Assembly: GCA_947588835.1 (NCBI GenBank)
Contig: CANPZS010000019.1
Location: 1 to 37,898 of the forward strand
Length of the DNA stretch: 37,898 nucleotides
Source: an uncultured Bacteroidales bacterium
GTDB taxonomy: Bacteria; Bacteroidota; Bacteroidia; Bacteroidales; UBA932
Reading direction: 5' to 3'
The notes under the pieces were generated by a model that worked only from the letters and a program-made list of their open reading frames with translations, ran no database searches and was not told where the DNA came from. Of this stretch, positions 29,462 to 37,745 are shown one piece after another. Positions within the stretch are counted from its first letter, which is position 1. Each line of letters opens with the position of its first letter. Both the position numbers and the translations under genes were made by a program.

Positions 29462-32449
29462 ATGGTTAGTGAAAAACAAATAGAAGAAAACTTTATCAAT
29501 AAATTGATAGAGTTGAAATATACATATCGTTCGGATATTTGCGACAGAAACACACTGGAACAAAATTTCCGCAAAAAATTTGAGCGTCTTAATCATGTCA
29601 ACCTTTCTGATTCTGAATTTAATCGTTTATTAGAAGAAATTACAAACTCTGATGTATATATTTCTTCCAAACGCTTACGTGAAATAAATACGTTTATACG
29701 TGAGGATGGCACACCACTGCAATATACATTAGTCAATATTAAAGATTGGTGCAAAAACGAATACGAGGCAGTCAATCAACTACGTATAAATACTAAAAAC
29801 AGTTTTCAGCGCTACGACGTAATCCTGCTCATCAATGGATTGCCTGTCGTTCAAGTAGAATTGAAAACATTGGATGTAAGCCCACGTCGTGCTATGCAGC
29901 AAATTGTGGATTACAAAAATGATCCAGGTAATGGATATGCAAATACCCTGTTGTGTTTCATGCAATTATTTATTGTCAGCAATTATTCGAACACGTATTA
30001 TTTTGCTAACAATAACCTTCAGCATTTCAATTTTAATGCAGAAGAACAATTCTTGCCAGTCTACCAATGGGCAAGAGATGACAATAAGAAAATAGCCTGT
30101 CTGGATTCTTTTGCCGAACAGTTCCTCCCTAAATGTCATTTAGGCGAAATGATTGGCCGATATATGGTGCTGATAGCCAGTGAACAGAAGTTACTGATTA
30201 TGCGCCCTTATCAGATTTATGCCGTAAAAGCCATTGTAAAGTGTATTGAAGAAAATCGAGGGAATGGTTACATCTGGCATACAACAGGAAGCGGCAAGAC
30301 TTTGACTTCTTTCAAGGCTTCTACTTTATTGAAAGATAACCCAGATATAGAAAAATGTCTGTTTGTGGTAGACCGTAAGGACCTCGACCGACAAACACGA
30401 CAAGAGTTTAATCGCTTTCAGGAGAATTGCGTGGAAGAAAACACCAATACAGTCACATTGGTTCGTCGGATGTTGTCCACCGACCATGCAGATAAAGTGA
30501 TTGTCACAACTATTCAGAAATTGGGTATTGCATTGGATCCTAAGAATCGGAAGAATTATAAAGAACAATTACTGCCATTAAAAGATAGCCGTATTATCTT
30601 TATATTTGATGAATGTCACCGTTCGCAGTTTGGCGATAATCACAAGGCCATAAAGGAATTCTTTCCCCAAGCCCAACTCTTTGGTTTTACCGGGACTCCT
30701 ATTTTTGACAAGAATGCGACCTATACAAAAGTCAATGGAGAAACGGCGTCATATAAAACGACAGATGATATTTTTGAAAAGCAACTGCACGCATATACCA
30801 TAACCAATGCTATCGAAGATAAGAATGTACTTCGTTTCCATGTAGATTATTTCAAACCAGATGATAATAGTCCACGCAGAGCGGATGGCAGCATCAAAAA
30901 ACAGGCCATTGTCGAGACTATTCTGTCTAAGCATGATGCAGCTACCAACCAGAGACGCTTCAATGCCATTCTTGCGACGTCATCCATCAATGATGCCATC
31001 GAATATTACCATTTGTTCAAGCAAATGCAGAAACAGCGAAAGTTAGAAGATAACACATTTGAACCGTTGAATGTAGCTTGTGTATTCTCTCCACCTGCTG
31101 AAGGGAATCCCGATATCACGCAGATTCAGGAAGACTTGCTGCAGGAAAAGATAGACAACGAACAGGAACCCGAGAGGAAGAAACAGGCTTTAAAAGAAAT
31201 CATTGACGATTATAACAAGCAATATGGGACCAACCATGTCATTGAAGAGTTTGATTCTTACTATCAGGATGTCCAGATGCGTATTAAGGACCAAAAATAC
31301 AGCAACAAAGATTATCCTCATGCCAACAAAATAGATATCACCATTGTAGTCGATATGTTGTTGACCGGATTCGACTCGAAGTTCCTCAACACGTTGTATG
31401 TAGATAAAAAACTGATTTATCACCATTTGATACAAGCTTTTTCGCGTACAAACCGAATCTTGAACGATACGAAACCGTACGGGAATATTTTGGATTTCCG
31501 TGATCAACAAAGTGCCGTAGATGAAGCCATAGCTCTGTTTTCTGGTAGCGATAAGGAGGTTGCCAGACGTATATGGCTGGTGGAACCGGTTTCAAGTATC
31601 CAGAAAAAATACAATGAAGCTGTAGCCGGATTACGCAACTTTATGCAGTCATATGATCTTGAGTTCAACGCCTCTGAAGTTGCAAATTTAAAGGGCGACG
31701 AAGCAAAAGTAGGTTTCATTAATCATTTTAAGGAAGTGCAACGTTACAAAACACAGCTTGACCAATATGTTGATTTCTCAGATATTGAAAATACATCTGT
31801 ACTATTAGACCCGCAGTCAGAATATGGTTTTGCAGACGATGACCTTCTTGCCTTCCGAGGGGCTTATCTGAACTTAGCCTATAGCCTGAAGAAACAACGA
31901 GAAAAAACAGCTAAACCGGTTTCTCCTGAGATTGAGGATTTGGACTTTGAGTTTGTACTGTTTGCTTCTGCCATGATTGACTACGACTATATCATGGACC
32001 TTATCGCCAAACAATATGGTGGCACCGGTGTCAAGGTAAAACTGACACGCGAACAGTTGGTGAACATTGTTTTATCGAACTCCAATCTGATGGACGAACG
32101 CGATGACATCATCGCCTATATCAACAGTTTGGAAGAGGTGAACGGCAAAACGGAGCAGGAAATCAAAGAAGGCTACAATCGTTTTAAGACCGAGAGATAT
32201 GCAAAGGAGATTGATTCGATTGCTCGTAGATACGAAATCACCACAGAATCATTAAATGATTTTATCAATGAAATTCTGGATCGGAAGATTTTTGATGCTG
32301 AAAAATTGAACGATCTGCTTGCTCCGCTCAATTTAGGGTGGAAAGCTCGTTCCAAGGTTGAATCAGAATTAATGACGGATTTGATTCCGTTATTAAAACG
32401 TAAAGCAGAAGGAGAAGAAATATCAGGTCTGTCGGCGTATGAAGAATAA
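29462..32449 (+). CDS. hsdR: Type I restriction enzyme, R (motor and nuclease) subunit
   Basis: This subunit translocates DNA and cuts it far from the recognition site when the site is unmethylated. The N-terminal PD-(D/E)xK nuclease has D119 (RYDVILLI) and VELK (E133, K135). The SF2 motor has the Q-like MRPYQIYAV, Walker A TTGSGKT (274-280), DECH at 383-386, FTGTPIF (motif III), and DMLLTGFDS with QAFSRTNR (motifs V and VI). A helical C-terminus probably docks on the methylase. At 995 residues it is intact with no frameshift. It lies between the XRE gene and hsdS, overlapping the latter by 11 bases. The gene order R-S-M, with an extra gene before M, differs from the common M-S-R. Confidence 0.95.
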   Translation: MVSEKQIEENFINKLIELKYTYRSDICDRNTLEQNFRKKFERLNHVNLSDSEFNRLLEEITNSDVYISSKRLREINTFIREDGTPLQYTLVNIKDWCKNEYEAVNQLRINTKNSFQRYDVILLINGLPVVQVELKTLDVSPRRAMQQIVDYKNDPGNGYANTLLCFMQLFIVSNYSNTYYFANNNLQHFNFNAEEQFLPVYQWARDDNKKIACLDSFAEQFLPKCHLGEMIGRYMVLIASEQKLLIMRPYQIYAVKAIVKCIEENRGNGYIWHTTGSGKTLTSFKASTLLKDNPDIEKCLFVVDRKDLDRQTRQEFNRFQENCVEENTNTVTLVRRMLSTDHADKVIVTTIQKLGIALDPKNRKNYKEQLLPLKDSRIIFIFDECHRSQFGDNHKAIKEFFPQAQLFGFTGTPIFDKNATYTKVNGETASYKTTDDIFEKQLHAYTITNAIEDKNVLRFHVDYFKPDDNSPRRADGSIKKQAIVETILSKHDAATNQRRFNAILATSSINDAIEYYHLFKQMQKQRKLEDNTFEPLNVACVFSPPAEGNPDITQIQEDLLQEKIDNEQEPERKKQALKEIIDDYNKQYGTNHVIEEFDSYYQDVQMRIKDQKYSNKDYPHANKIDITIVVDMLLTGFDSKFLNTLYVDKKLIYHHLIQAFSRTNRILNDTKPYGNILDFRDQQSAVDEAIALFSGSDKEVARRIWLVEPVSSIQKKYNEAVAGLRNFMQSYDLEFNASEVANLKGDEAKVGFINHFKEVQRYKTQLDQYVDFSDIENTSVLLDPQSEYGFADDDLLAFRGAYLNLAYSLKKQREKTAKPVSPEIEDLDFEFVLFASAMIDYDYIMDLIAKQYGGTGVKVKLTREQLVNIVLSNSNLMDERDDIIAYINSLEEVNGKTEQEIKEGYNRFKTERYAKEIDSIARRYEITTESLNDFINEILDRKIFDAEKLNDLLAPLNLGWKARSKVESELMTDLIPLLKRKAEGEEISGLSAYEE

Positions 32450-33743
32450 GGATATGGGAAAAAATAATGAAATAAAGACAGTTGTTCCGGTTTTGAGATT
32501 CCCTGAATTTATAAAAACGAAAGGATGGGAAATAATTTTAATCGGTAACATCGGAGAAACCTACGGAGGTTTAACTGGAAAAAACAAAACCGATTTTGGC
32601 TACGGAGAAAAATATGTTACTTATAAGCAAGTGTATAATAATTCATCTGTTAATATTGCTCATTGTGATTTTGTTTGTATTAATAGTTCCGAAAAGCAAA
32701 ACCTTGTAAAATTCGGAGATATTTTGTTCACGCAGTCTTCAGAAACGCCTGAGGAAGTTGGCATATCTTCTGTAATGTTAAATGAAACCAACGAAGCTAT
32801 ATATTTAAATAGTTTTTGTTTTGGGTTACGTCCATTTGATTTAAAAAAGATATCTCCATGTTTCTCTAAATATCTATTTAGAAGTCAAATATTTAGAGAC
32901 AAAATCATTCCCTTAGCACAAGGTATTACACGTTTTAATATATCTCCTACAAAATTTAAGACGATAAAAATACCTATACCAACATCTACTTACAACGATG
33001 AAGAAAATACTGAACAACAAAAAATTGCAGACTGTCTTTCTTCCCTTGATGATTTAATTGAAGCAACAGCCCAAAAAGTTGAAGCATTGAAAGATCATAA
33101 GAAAGGATTGATGCAGCGATTATTTCCTGCGGAAGGAAAGGATGTGCCTGATTTGAGATTCTCGGAATTTCAAGGGATGAAAGGTTGGGAGAAAAAACAA
33201 GTAAAAGATTTCGGAGAAATTATAACAGGAAATACACCAAGCAAAAAAGAAGAAAAATATTGGAATGGAGACTTTGTTTGGGTTACAGCTCAGGATTTTA
33301 AAGGTAAATATATAAATGATTCCATCTTAAAACTGACAAAGTTCGGGAAGGATAAAGCAAGGGTCATTCCAAAAGATTCCGTGTTAGTTACCTGTATTGC
33401 ATCAATTGGCTTAAATGCCATTAATAAGGTCGAATGCTCAACTAACCAACAAATCAACGCAATATGTTGTAATCAAGAGTATAATTACGAATATGTATAT
33501 TATTTGGTAACTTATAATACAAAGAATCTAAAACAGTTGGCTGGTCAAACAGCCGTTCCAATAATAACGAAAAAAAGTTTTGAGGAGTTTGACGTATATG
33601 CAATAAAGAATTATGATGAACAACAAAGGATTGCCGACTGTCTATCTTCTCTTGATGAATTAATAGAGGCAACATCTCGAAAAGTAGAAATATTGAAAGA
33701 TCATAAGAAAGGATTGATGCAAAAATTGTTTCCTAAAATTTAA
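32439..33743 (+). CDS. hsdS: Type I restriction enzyme, S (specificity) subunit
   Basis: Determines the bipartite DNA target of the complex. Two target-recognition domains are seen, residues about 15-190 (FPEFIKTKGWEIILIGNIGE onward) and about 240-395 (FSEFQGMKGWEKKQVKDFGE onward). Each is followed by a nearly identical conserved helix: QQKIADCLSSLDDLIEATAQ in the centre and QQRIADCLSSLDELIEATSR at the end. The duplicated layout matches the circular pseudo-symmetry of HsdS. The 434 residues are complete. The start ATG at 32439 overlaps hsdR; ATG 32454 is an alternative just after its stop. The recognition sequence cannot be deduced. 30-base identical repeats mark the two conserved regions. 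Confidence 0.93.
   Translation: MKNKDMGKNNEIKTVVPVLRFPEFIKTKGWEIILIGNIGETYGGLTGKNKTDFGYGEKYVTYKQVYNNSSVNIAHCDFVCINSSEKQNLVKFGDILFTQSSETPEEVGISSVMLNETNEAIYLNSFCFGLRPFDLKKISPCFSKYLFRSQIFRDKIIPLAQGITRFNISPTKFKTIKIPIPTSTYNDEENTEQQKIADCLSSLDDLIEATAQKVEALKDHKKGLMQRLFPAEGKDVPDLRFSEFQGMKGWEKKQVKDFGEIITGNTPSKKEEKYWNGDFVWVTAQDFKGKYINDSILKLTKFGKDKARVIPKDSVLVTCIASIGLNAINKVECSTNQQINAICCNQEYNYEYVYYLVTYNTKNLKQLAGQTAVPIITKKSFEEFDVYAIKNYDEQQRIADCLSSLDELIEATSRKVEILKDHKKGLMQKLFPKI
33086..33115 (+). repeat. 30-bp direct repeat in hsdS, copy 1
   Basis: The 30 bases starting ATTGAAAGATCATAAG are identical to 33692-33721. They encode LKDHKKGLMQ at the end of the central conserved region, before the second recognition domain. 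Confidence 0.9.
33692..33721 (+). repeat. 30-bp direct repeat in hsdS, copy 2
   Basis: Identical to 33086-33115 and placed at the end of the C-terminal conserved region. The two copies flank the whole second recognition domain (about 580 bases between them), so recombination between them, or with another hsdS, could remove or exchange that domain. Confidence 0.9.
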
Positions 33744-33756
33744 TGTTTATCGGAAT

Positions 33757-34830
33757 ATGGATTTACAACAAATAGCCAGACAAATAAAAGATGCACCAGA
33801 AAATATCTTTTTGATTTATGCATTCAATGCAACTGGTAAAACACGTCTTTCTGTTGAATATAAAGAAACGGCAAGGAACGCGGATGGTCATCAAACAGGA
33901 GTCTATTATAACGCATTCAGTGAAGATTTGTTTGTTTGGGACAATGAACACACAAAGTTGAATATTGTTCCCAGTAGTTTGAACCAATATCATAGTCAAC
34001 TGAATGAGCGAGATGTTATGGAAAAATTGAAGCCTTATAATCCTAAATATGATTTTAGATTTCAAATCCATGACAATCCAGAACAGGGATTTGATTCAAT
34101 ATCTTTCTTTATGAAAGAAGGTGAAGAACAACATCAGGTTAAAATTTCCAGAGGTGAAGAACGTATATTTATATGGTGTTTTTTCTTGGCCTTGTTTGAA
34201 GTGGATGGCTGGACGGGAGAACAAAGTGATTACTTCTTTATTGATGATCCTGTCTCCAGTATGGACGACCATAATATCTTCATTACAGCGTTCACTTTGA
34301 TGAACTTGATAGAAAATCACTATGAAAGGAAGAAAATAATCATCACAACTCATCATATAGGGCTGGCTACCATTCTTAGCGATTGGTTGTCCAAAGGCGA
34401 AAAAGCTAACAAGTTTAAAGCGACCCGACCAGGTGAGAAAAATAAATATAAGATTTCAATTCTTGAAAAGATTGGAGACCAATACGAACTATCCAATCCA
34501 AGAAATAGTGTTTTACTCTATCACTTAAGAGTTCTACAAATATTGGATACAGCTATTCGGGAAGATTCTTTGGAGGTATATCATCTCGCTTTATTAAGAC
34601 AAGTGCTGGAGAATATAGCTTCATTTTTGGGAGTTGGACAAATTCGGTATGTTCTTCAGCAAATTGGATTTTCAGAAGATACTGATAGGATGGCCAATAT
34701 TATTAATGCCTTAACACACCAAAAAGTCTACTATCCACAAGCTGGCGTGATGGTTCCAGATAATAAGCAGATTCTCATAGATGTATATCATGCACTAAAG
34801 GAAAAATATCATTTCGTTTTGCATAATTAA
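33757..34830 (+). CDS. prrC: PrrC-like anticodon nuclease (AAA/ABC-type ATPase plus tRNase domain)
   Basis: PrrC cleaves a tRNA at its anticodon loop. In E. coli it is kept latent by a type I restriction complex and released when phage T4 inactivates that complex. The 357 residues show an ABC-like NTPase: Walker A AFNATGKT (22-29), signature SRGE (131-134), Walker B FFIDD (160-164), D-loop SSMDD (167-171) and H-loop His (199-200). YYNAFSEDLFVWDN (50-63) and KISRGEERIFIW (129-140) match PrrC as I remember it. The C-terminal R281-x3-E285 and H321 fit the PrrC catalytic triad Arg320, Glu324, His356. There is no long coiled coil or zinc hook, which argues against RloC. It sits 13 bases after hsdS and 10 before hsdM; E. 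coli prrC also lies inside its hsd cassette. The family is well supported; activity and the target tRNA are inferred. Confidence 0.82.
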   Translation: MDLQQIARQIKDAPENIFLIYAFNATGKTRLSVEYKETARNADGHQTGVYYNAFSEDLFVWDNEHTKLNIVPSSLNQYHSQLNERDVMEKLKPYNPKYDFRFQIHDNPEQGFDSISFFMKEGEEQHQVKISRGEERIFIWCFFLALFEVDGWTGEQSDYFFIDDPVSSMDDHNIFITAFTLMNLIENHYERKKIIITTHHIGLATILSDWLSKGEKANKFKATRPGEKNKYKISILEKIGDQYELSNPRNSVLLYHLRVLQILDTAIREDSLEVYHLALLRQVLENIASFLGVGQIRYVLQQIGFSEDTDRMANIINALTHQKVYYPQAGVMVPDNKQILIDVYHALKEKYHFVLHN

Positions 34831-34840
34831 ATGTTAGTAT

Positions 34841-36445
34841 ATGACAGCAATAGAACAACATAAATTAGGAAAAGTCCTTTGGGCGATAGCCGATGCATTG
34901 CGAGGCTCCATGATGGCCGATGATTTTCGCGACTATATGCTCTCATTTATCTTCTTACGCTATCTTTCGGAGCAATATGAAGAAGCTGTAAAGAAAGAGT
35001 TGGGAGATGACTACCCAAAATTATCTAACGATGATAAACGAATCCCCTTACAAATATGGTACGACGAGAATCCTGACGATATAACCGAATTCGAGCAGCA
35101 AATGCGCCGTAAGGCCCATTATGTGATACTGCCCAAATACTTGTGGGGTAATATTGTAGAATTAGCTCGTACACAAGACAAAGAATTGCTCGACACATTG
35201 GAAAAAGGATTTAAGTATATCGAGGAACAATCGTTCGACAGTTCGTTTCGTGGATTGTTCTCGGAAATCAATCTGCATTCCGACAAGTTGGGTAAGACAT
35301 ACGAAAAAAGAAACACCATGCTTTGTAAGGTAGTTACGGAAATAGCCAAGGGAATTTCAGAGTTTTCTACCTCAACAGATTCATTGGGAGACGCTTATGA
35401 GTATCTGATTGGTGAGTTCGCGGCTAATTCCGGGCAAAAAGCCGGTGAGTTTTATACCCCTCAAATGATATCTTCTATTCTTTCCAAGATTGTGTCATTG
35501 GACAGCCAAGACCCAACGACAGGTAAGAAGGTAAAGATCGACCGAGTACTTGATTTCGCATGTGGTTCCGGCTCTTTGCTCTTGAATGTACGCCACGAAA
35601 TGGGGAAGCATGGAGTCGGGAAAATTTACGGGCAGGAAAAGAACATTACAACCTACAACTTAGCCCGCATGAACATGTTGCTACATGGAGTCAAGGATAC
35701 TGAGTTTGAAATACATCATGGAGACTCTTTGTTGAATGATTGGGATATCTTAAACGAAATGAACCCTGCCAAAAAAATGCAGTTCGATGCGATTGTTGCC
35801 AACCCTCCTTTCAGTTATCGTTGGGAACCAACCGAGGAAATGGGGAAAGATTTCCGTTTCAAAAATTACGGCCTTGCTCCCAAATCCGCAGCTGATTTTG
35901 CTTTTTTGCTTCATGGGTTCCACTTCTTGCGAGAAGATGGAACAATGGCTATTATCTTGCCTCATGGTGTTTTGTTCAGAGGCGGTAAAGAAGAACTGAT
36001 TCGTAAAAAGCTCTTGAATGATGGCAATATTGACGCAGTTATCGGCTTACCGTCTAATCTATTTTATTCAACAGGCATTCCTGTATGCATCTTGGTTCTG
36101 AAAAAATGCAAGAAGAATGACGATGTTCTCTTCATTAACGCAAGTGAATATTTTGAGAAGGGAAAAAGGCAGAACGCATTGCGTGATTCTGACGTAAATA
36201 GGATTGTAGAAACGTACCAATACAGAAAAGATGTCGAACAATACTCACGTTGTGTATCCATGTGCGAAATCAAAGACAATGATTACAATCTGAATATCTC
36301 CCGCTATGTGAGTACAGCCAAAGAAGAGGCTCCCATTGACTTGGCAGAAGTACATAAGCAGCTTGTTGATATAGACAAGAAAATAGAAAATGCCCGGGAC
36401 AAACATAATGCATTCTTGAAAGAGTTGGGATTGGATTTAATTTGA
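34841..36445 (+). CDS. hsdM: Type I restriction enzyme, M (adenine methylase) subunit
   Basis: Methylates adenine (N6) in the site chosen by HsdS and forms the core of the restriction complex. The N-terminal helical domain (LGKVLWAIADALRGSMMADD, DYMLSFIFLRYLSEQYEEA) is followed by the N6-adenine methylase: EFYTPQMISSIL, AdoMet motif I DFACGSG (238-244), catalytic NPPF (321-324), then ILPHGVLFRGGKEELIRKKL and FYSTGIPVCILVL. It ends in a predicted coiled coil around ELGLDLI. At 534 residues it is intact. It is separated from hsdR and hsdS by the PrrC-like gene and followed 10 bases later by a GIY-YIG gene. Confidence 0.95.
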   Translation: MTAIEQHKLGKVLWAIADALRGSMMADDFRDYMLSFIFLRYLSEQYEEAVKKELGDDYPKLSNDDKRIPLQIWYDENPDDITEFEQQMRRKAHYVILPKYLWGNIVELARTQDKELLDTLEKGFKYIEEQSFDSSFRGLFSEINLHSDKLGKTYEKRNTMLCKVVTEIAKGISEFSTSTDSLGDAYEYLIGEFAANSGQKAGEFYTPQMISSILSKIVSLDSQDPTTGKKVKIDRVLDFACGSGSLLLNVRHEMGKHGVGKIYGQEKNITTYNLARMNMLLHGVKDTEFEIHHGDSLLNDWDILNEMNPAKKMQFDAIVANPPFSYRWEPTEEMGKDFRFKNYGLAPKSAADFAFLLHGFHFLREDGTMAIILPHGVLFRGGKEELIRKKLLNDGNIDAVIGLPSNLFYSTGIPVCILVLKKCKKNDDVLFINASEYFEKGKRQNALRDSDVNRIVETYQYRKDVEQYSRCVSMCEIKDNDYNLNISRYVSTAKEEAPIDLAEVHKQLVDIDKKIENARDKHNAFLKELGLDLI

Positions 36446-36455
36446 TTGTAATAGT

Positions 36456-37283
36456 ATGGGCAAAACAGTAACTACATATCTAATTGATGGAGATCCTAAG
36501 GGGACTCAATATGCGTTTATCAGCAATAAGATTTGCCAGATGTTTGTTGTGCCACGCTCTAATCTTGCATATCTCAATGAGCAAGAGAAACTACAAAAAC
36601 CGGCATTCTATATTCTTATAGGCGAAGATGAGGCAACAAAACCACAGGCTTATATCGGCGAAACTGAAAACTTCAAAGAGCGTGTCAAAGACCATGACAG
36701 CAAAAAGACTTTCTGGCAAAAGGCTCTTATCTTCGTATCAAAGGATGCAGATATGACTAAAGCTGATGTTCAATATTTGGAACATAAAGCAATTGCCGAA
36801 GCAAAGCAAACAAACGCTTTTGTGCTCAATGAAAACAGGCAGACGCCCAAAGCTCCCAATTTGCCCGAATATCAGCGTGATGCAATGGATGAGTTCTTCG
36901 AGGATGTTAAGTTCTTGGCATCGTTCATAGGTTGTAATATCTTTGAGTTAACTAACTTCCATACAGAGCATTTGTTTTACACAAAAGGACGTGGATGTGA
37001 TGCCAAAGGAATTTATGGTTCAAATGGTTTTACTGTTTTAAAAGGCAGCGTGATTGCTAAAACTTCTGTGCCCTCACTAAAGTGGGATAAAAAGCGTACT
37101 AATATAATGCACGAATATGCTGATTTCTCGGAAGACAAGTTGGTAATGACTTCCGATAAGACTTTTGCAAGCCCAAGTACAGCTTCATCATTCTGCCTAG
37201 GTCGTCCATCTAATGGTTGGGCAGACTGGAAGGACAAAGATGGTAACACATTGGATTCTGTGTATAGAAAACAATTAGAGTAG
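36456..37283 (+). CDS. GIY-YIG nuclease family protein with DUF4357 domain
   Basis: This 275-residue protein has a GIY-YIG endonuclease fold with every key position present: Y52 (AFYILIG), Y66-I67-G68 (AYIGET), the catalytic Arg 76 (KERVKDH), the metal-binding Glu 109 (YLEHKAI) and N126 (LNEN). A C-terminal DUF4357-like domain follows (about 235-275: STASSFCLGRPSNGWADWKD), after a linker of about 100 residues that includes GRGCDAKGIYGSNGF. It is probably an active DNA nuclease. It starts 10 bases after hsdM in the same operon, so a role in defence is likely. Whether it adds a second cleavage activity or does something unrelated cannot be told. Confidence 0.85.
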   Translation: MGKTVTTYLIDGDPKGTQYAFISNKICQMFVVPRSNLAYLNEQEKLQKPAFYILIGEDEATKPQAYIGETENFKERVKDHDSKKTFWQKALIFVSKDADMTKADVQYLEHKAIAEAKQTNAFVLNENRQTPKAPNLPEYQRDAMDEFFEDVKFLASFIGCNIFELTNFHTEHLFYTKGRGCDAKGIYGSNGFTVLKGSVIAKTSVPSLKWDKKRTNIMHEYADFSEDKLVMTSDKTFASPSTASSFCLGRPSNGWADWKDKDGNTLDSVYRKQLE

Positions 37284-37301
37284 TGTAGATATTTTGTTTC
37301 C

Positions 37302-37745
37302 ATGAGTAATATTCTATATAAATATCTTGATATCAATGGCGCAAAGTGCATGATTGGAAACCAAAATCTCCTATTCACTAATGTCTCTCAGTTAAACGAC
37401 CCGTTTGATTGTCATCCTAAATTAATTGACTACTCAAATGTTCCGGAGAGTAAACTTCAAGGATGGGTACCTAAAGAATGGTGGATGAAGAAAGAGGAAA
37501 ATGATGCTCTTAATTTGCGTAATGAAACTTGGCTCTGTAGTCTGTCAAAGGTTTATGATTCATTGCTTATGTGGAGCCATTACTGTTATAACCACAAAGG
37601 TGTTTGCATAGGACTTGATATCGATAAAGTGATACAATCGGTACCTCCAATGTTTGGTACAATATATCTTAAACCGTTTGTTATTGAAGTTCAATACAGA
37701 AATGTTGCCGGTAGCGGGATTGACGTGCCGGCGGTAGCGCAATAG
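37302..37745 (+). pseudogene. DUF2971 protein, truncated by an insertion
   Basis: The start matches the DUF2971 family: ILYKYLDINGAKCM, LLFTNVSQLNDPFDCHPKL, WLCSLSKVYDSLLMWSHYCY, NHKGVCIGLDID, and then KPFVIEVQYR. At about residue 134 the family likeness ends. The frame continues as NVAGSGIDVPAVAQ through GC-rich repeat DNA to a stop at 37743. DUF2971 proteins are usually longer, so the C-terminal half has been separated by the inserted element, whose other end lies outside the window. The gene was the seventh of the island operon, 18 bases after the GIY-YIG gene. The biochemical role of the family is not known. Confidence 0.8.

Noticed and set aside
33757-34830. RloC or a plain SMC-like ATPase
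   Set aside because: At 357 residues there is no long coiled coil or zinc hook, and the C-terminus fits the PrrC arrangement.
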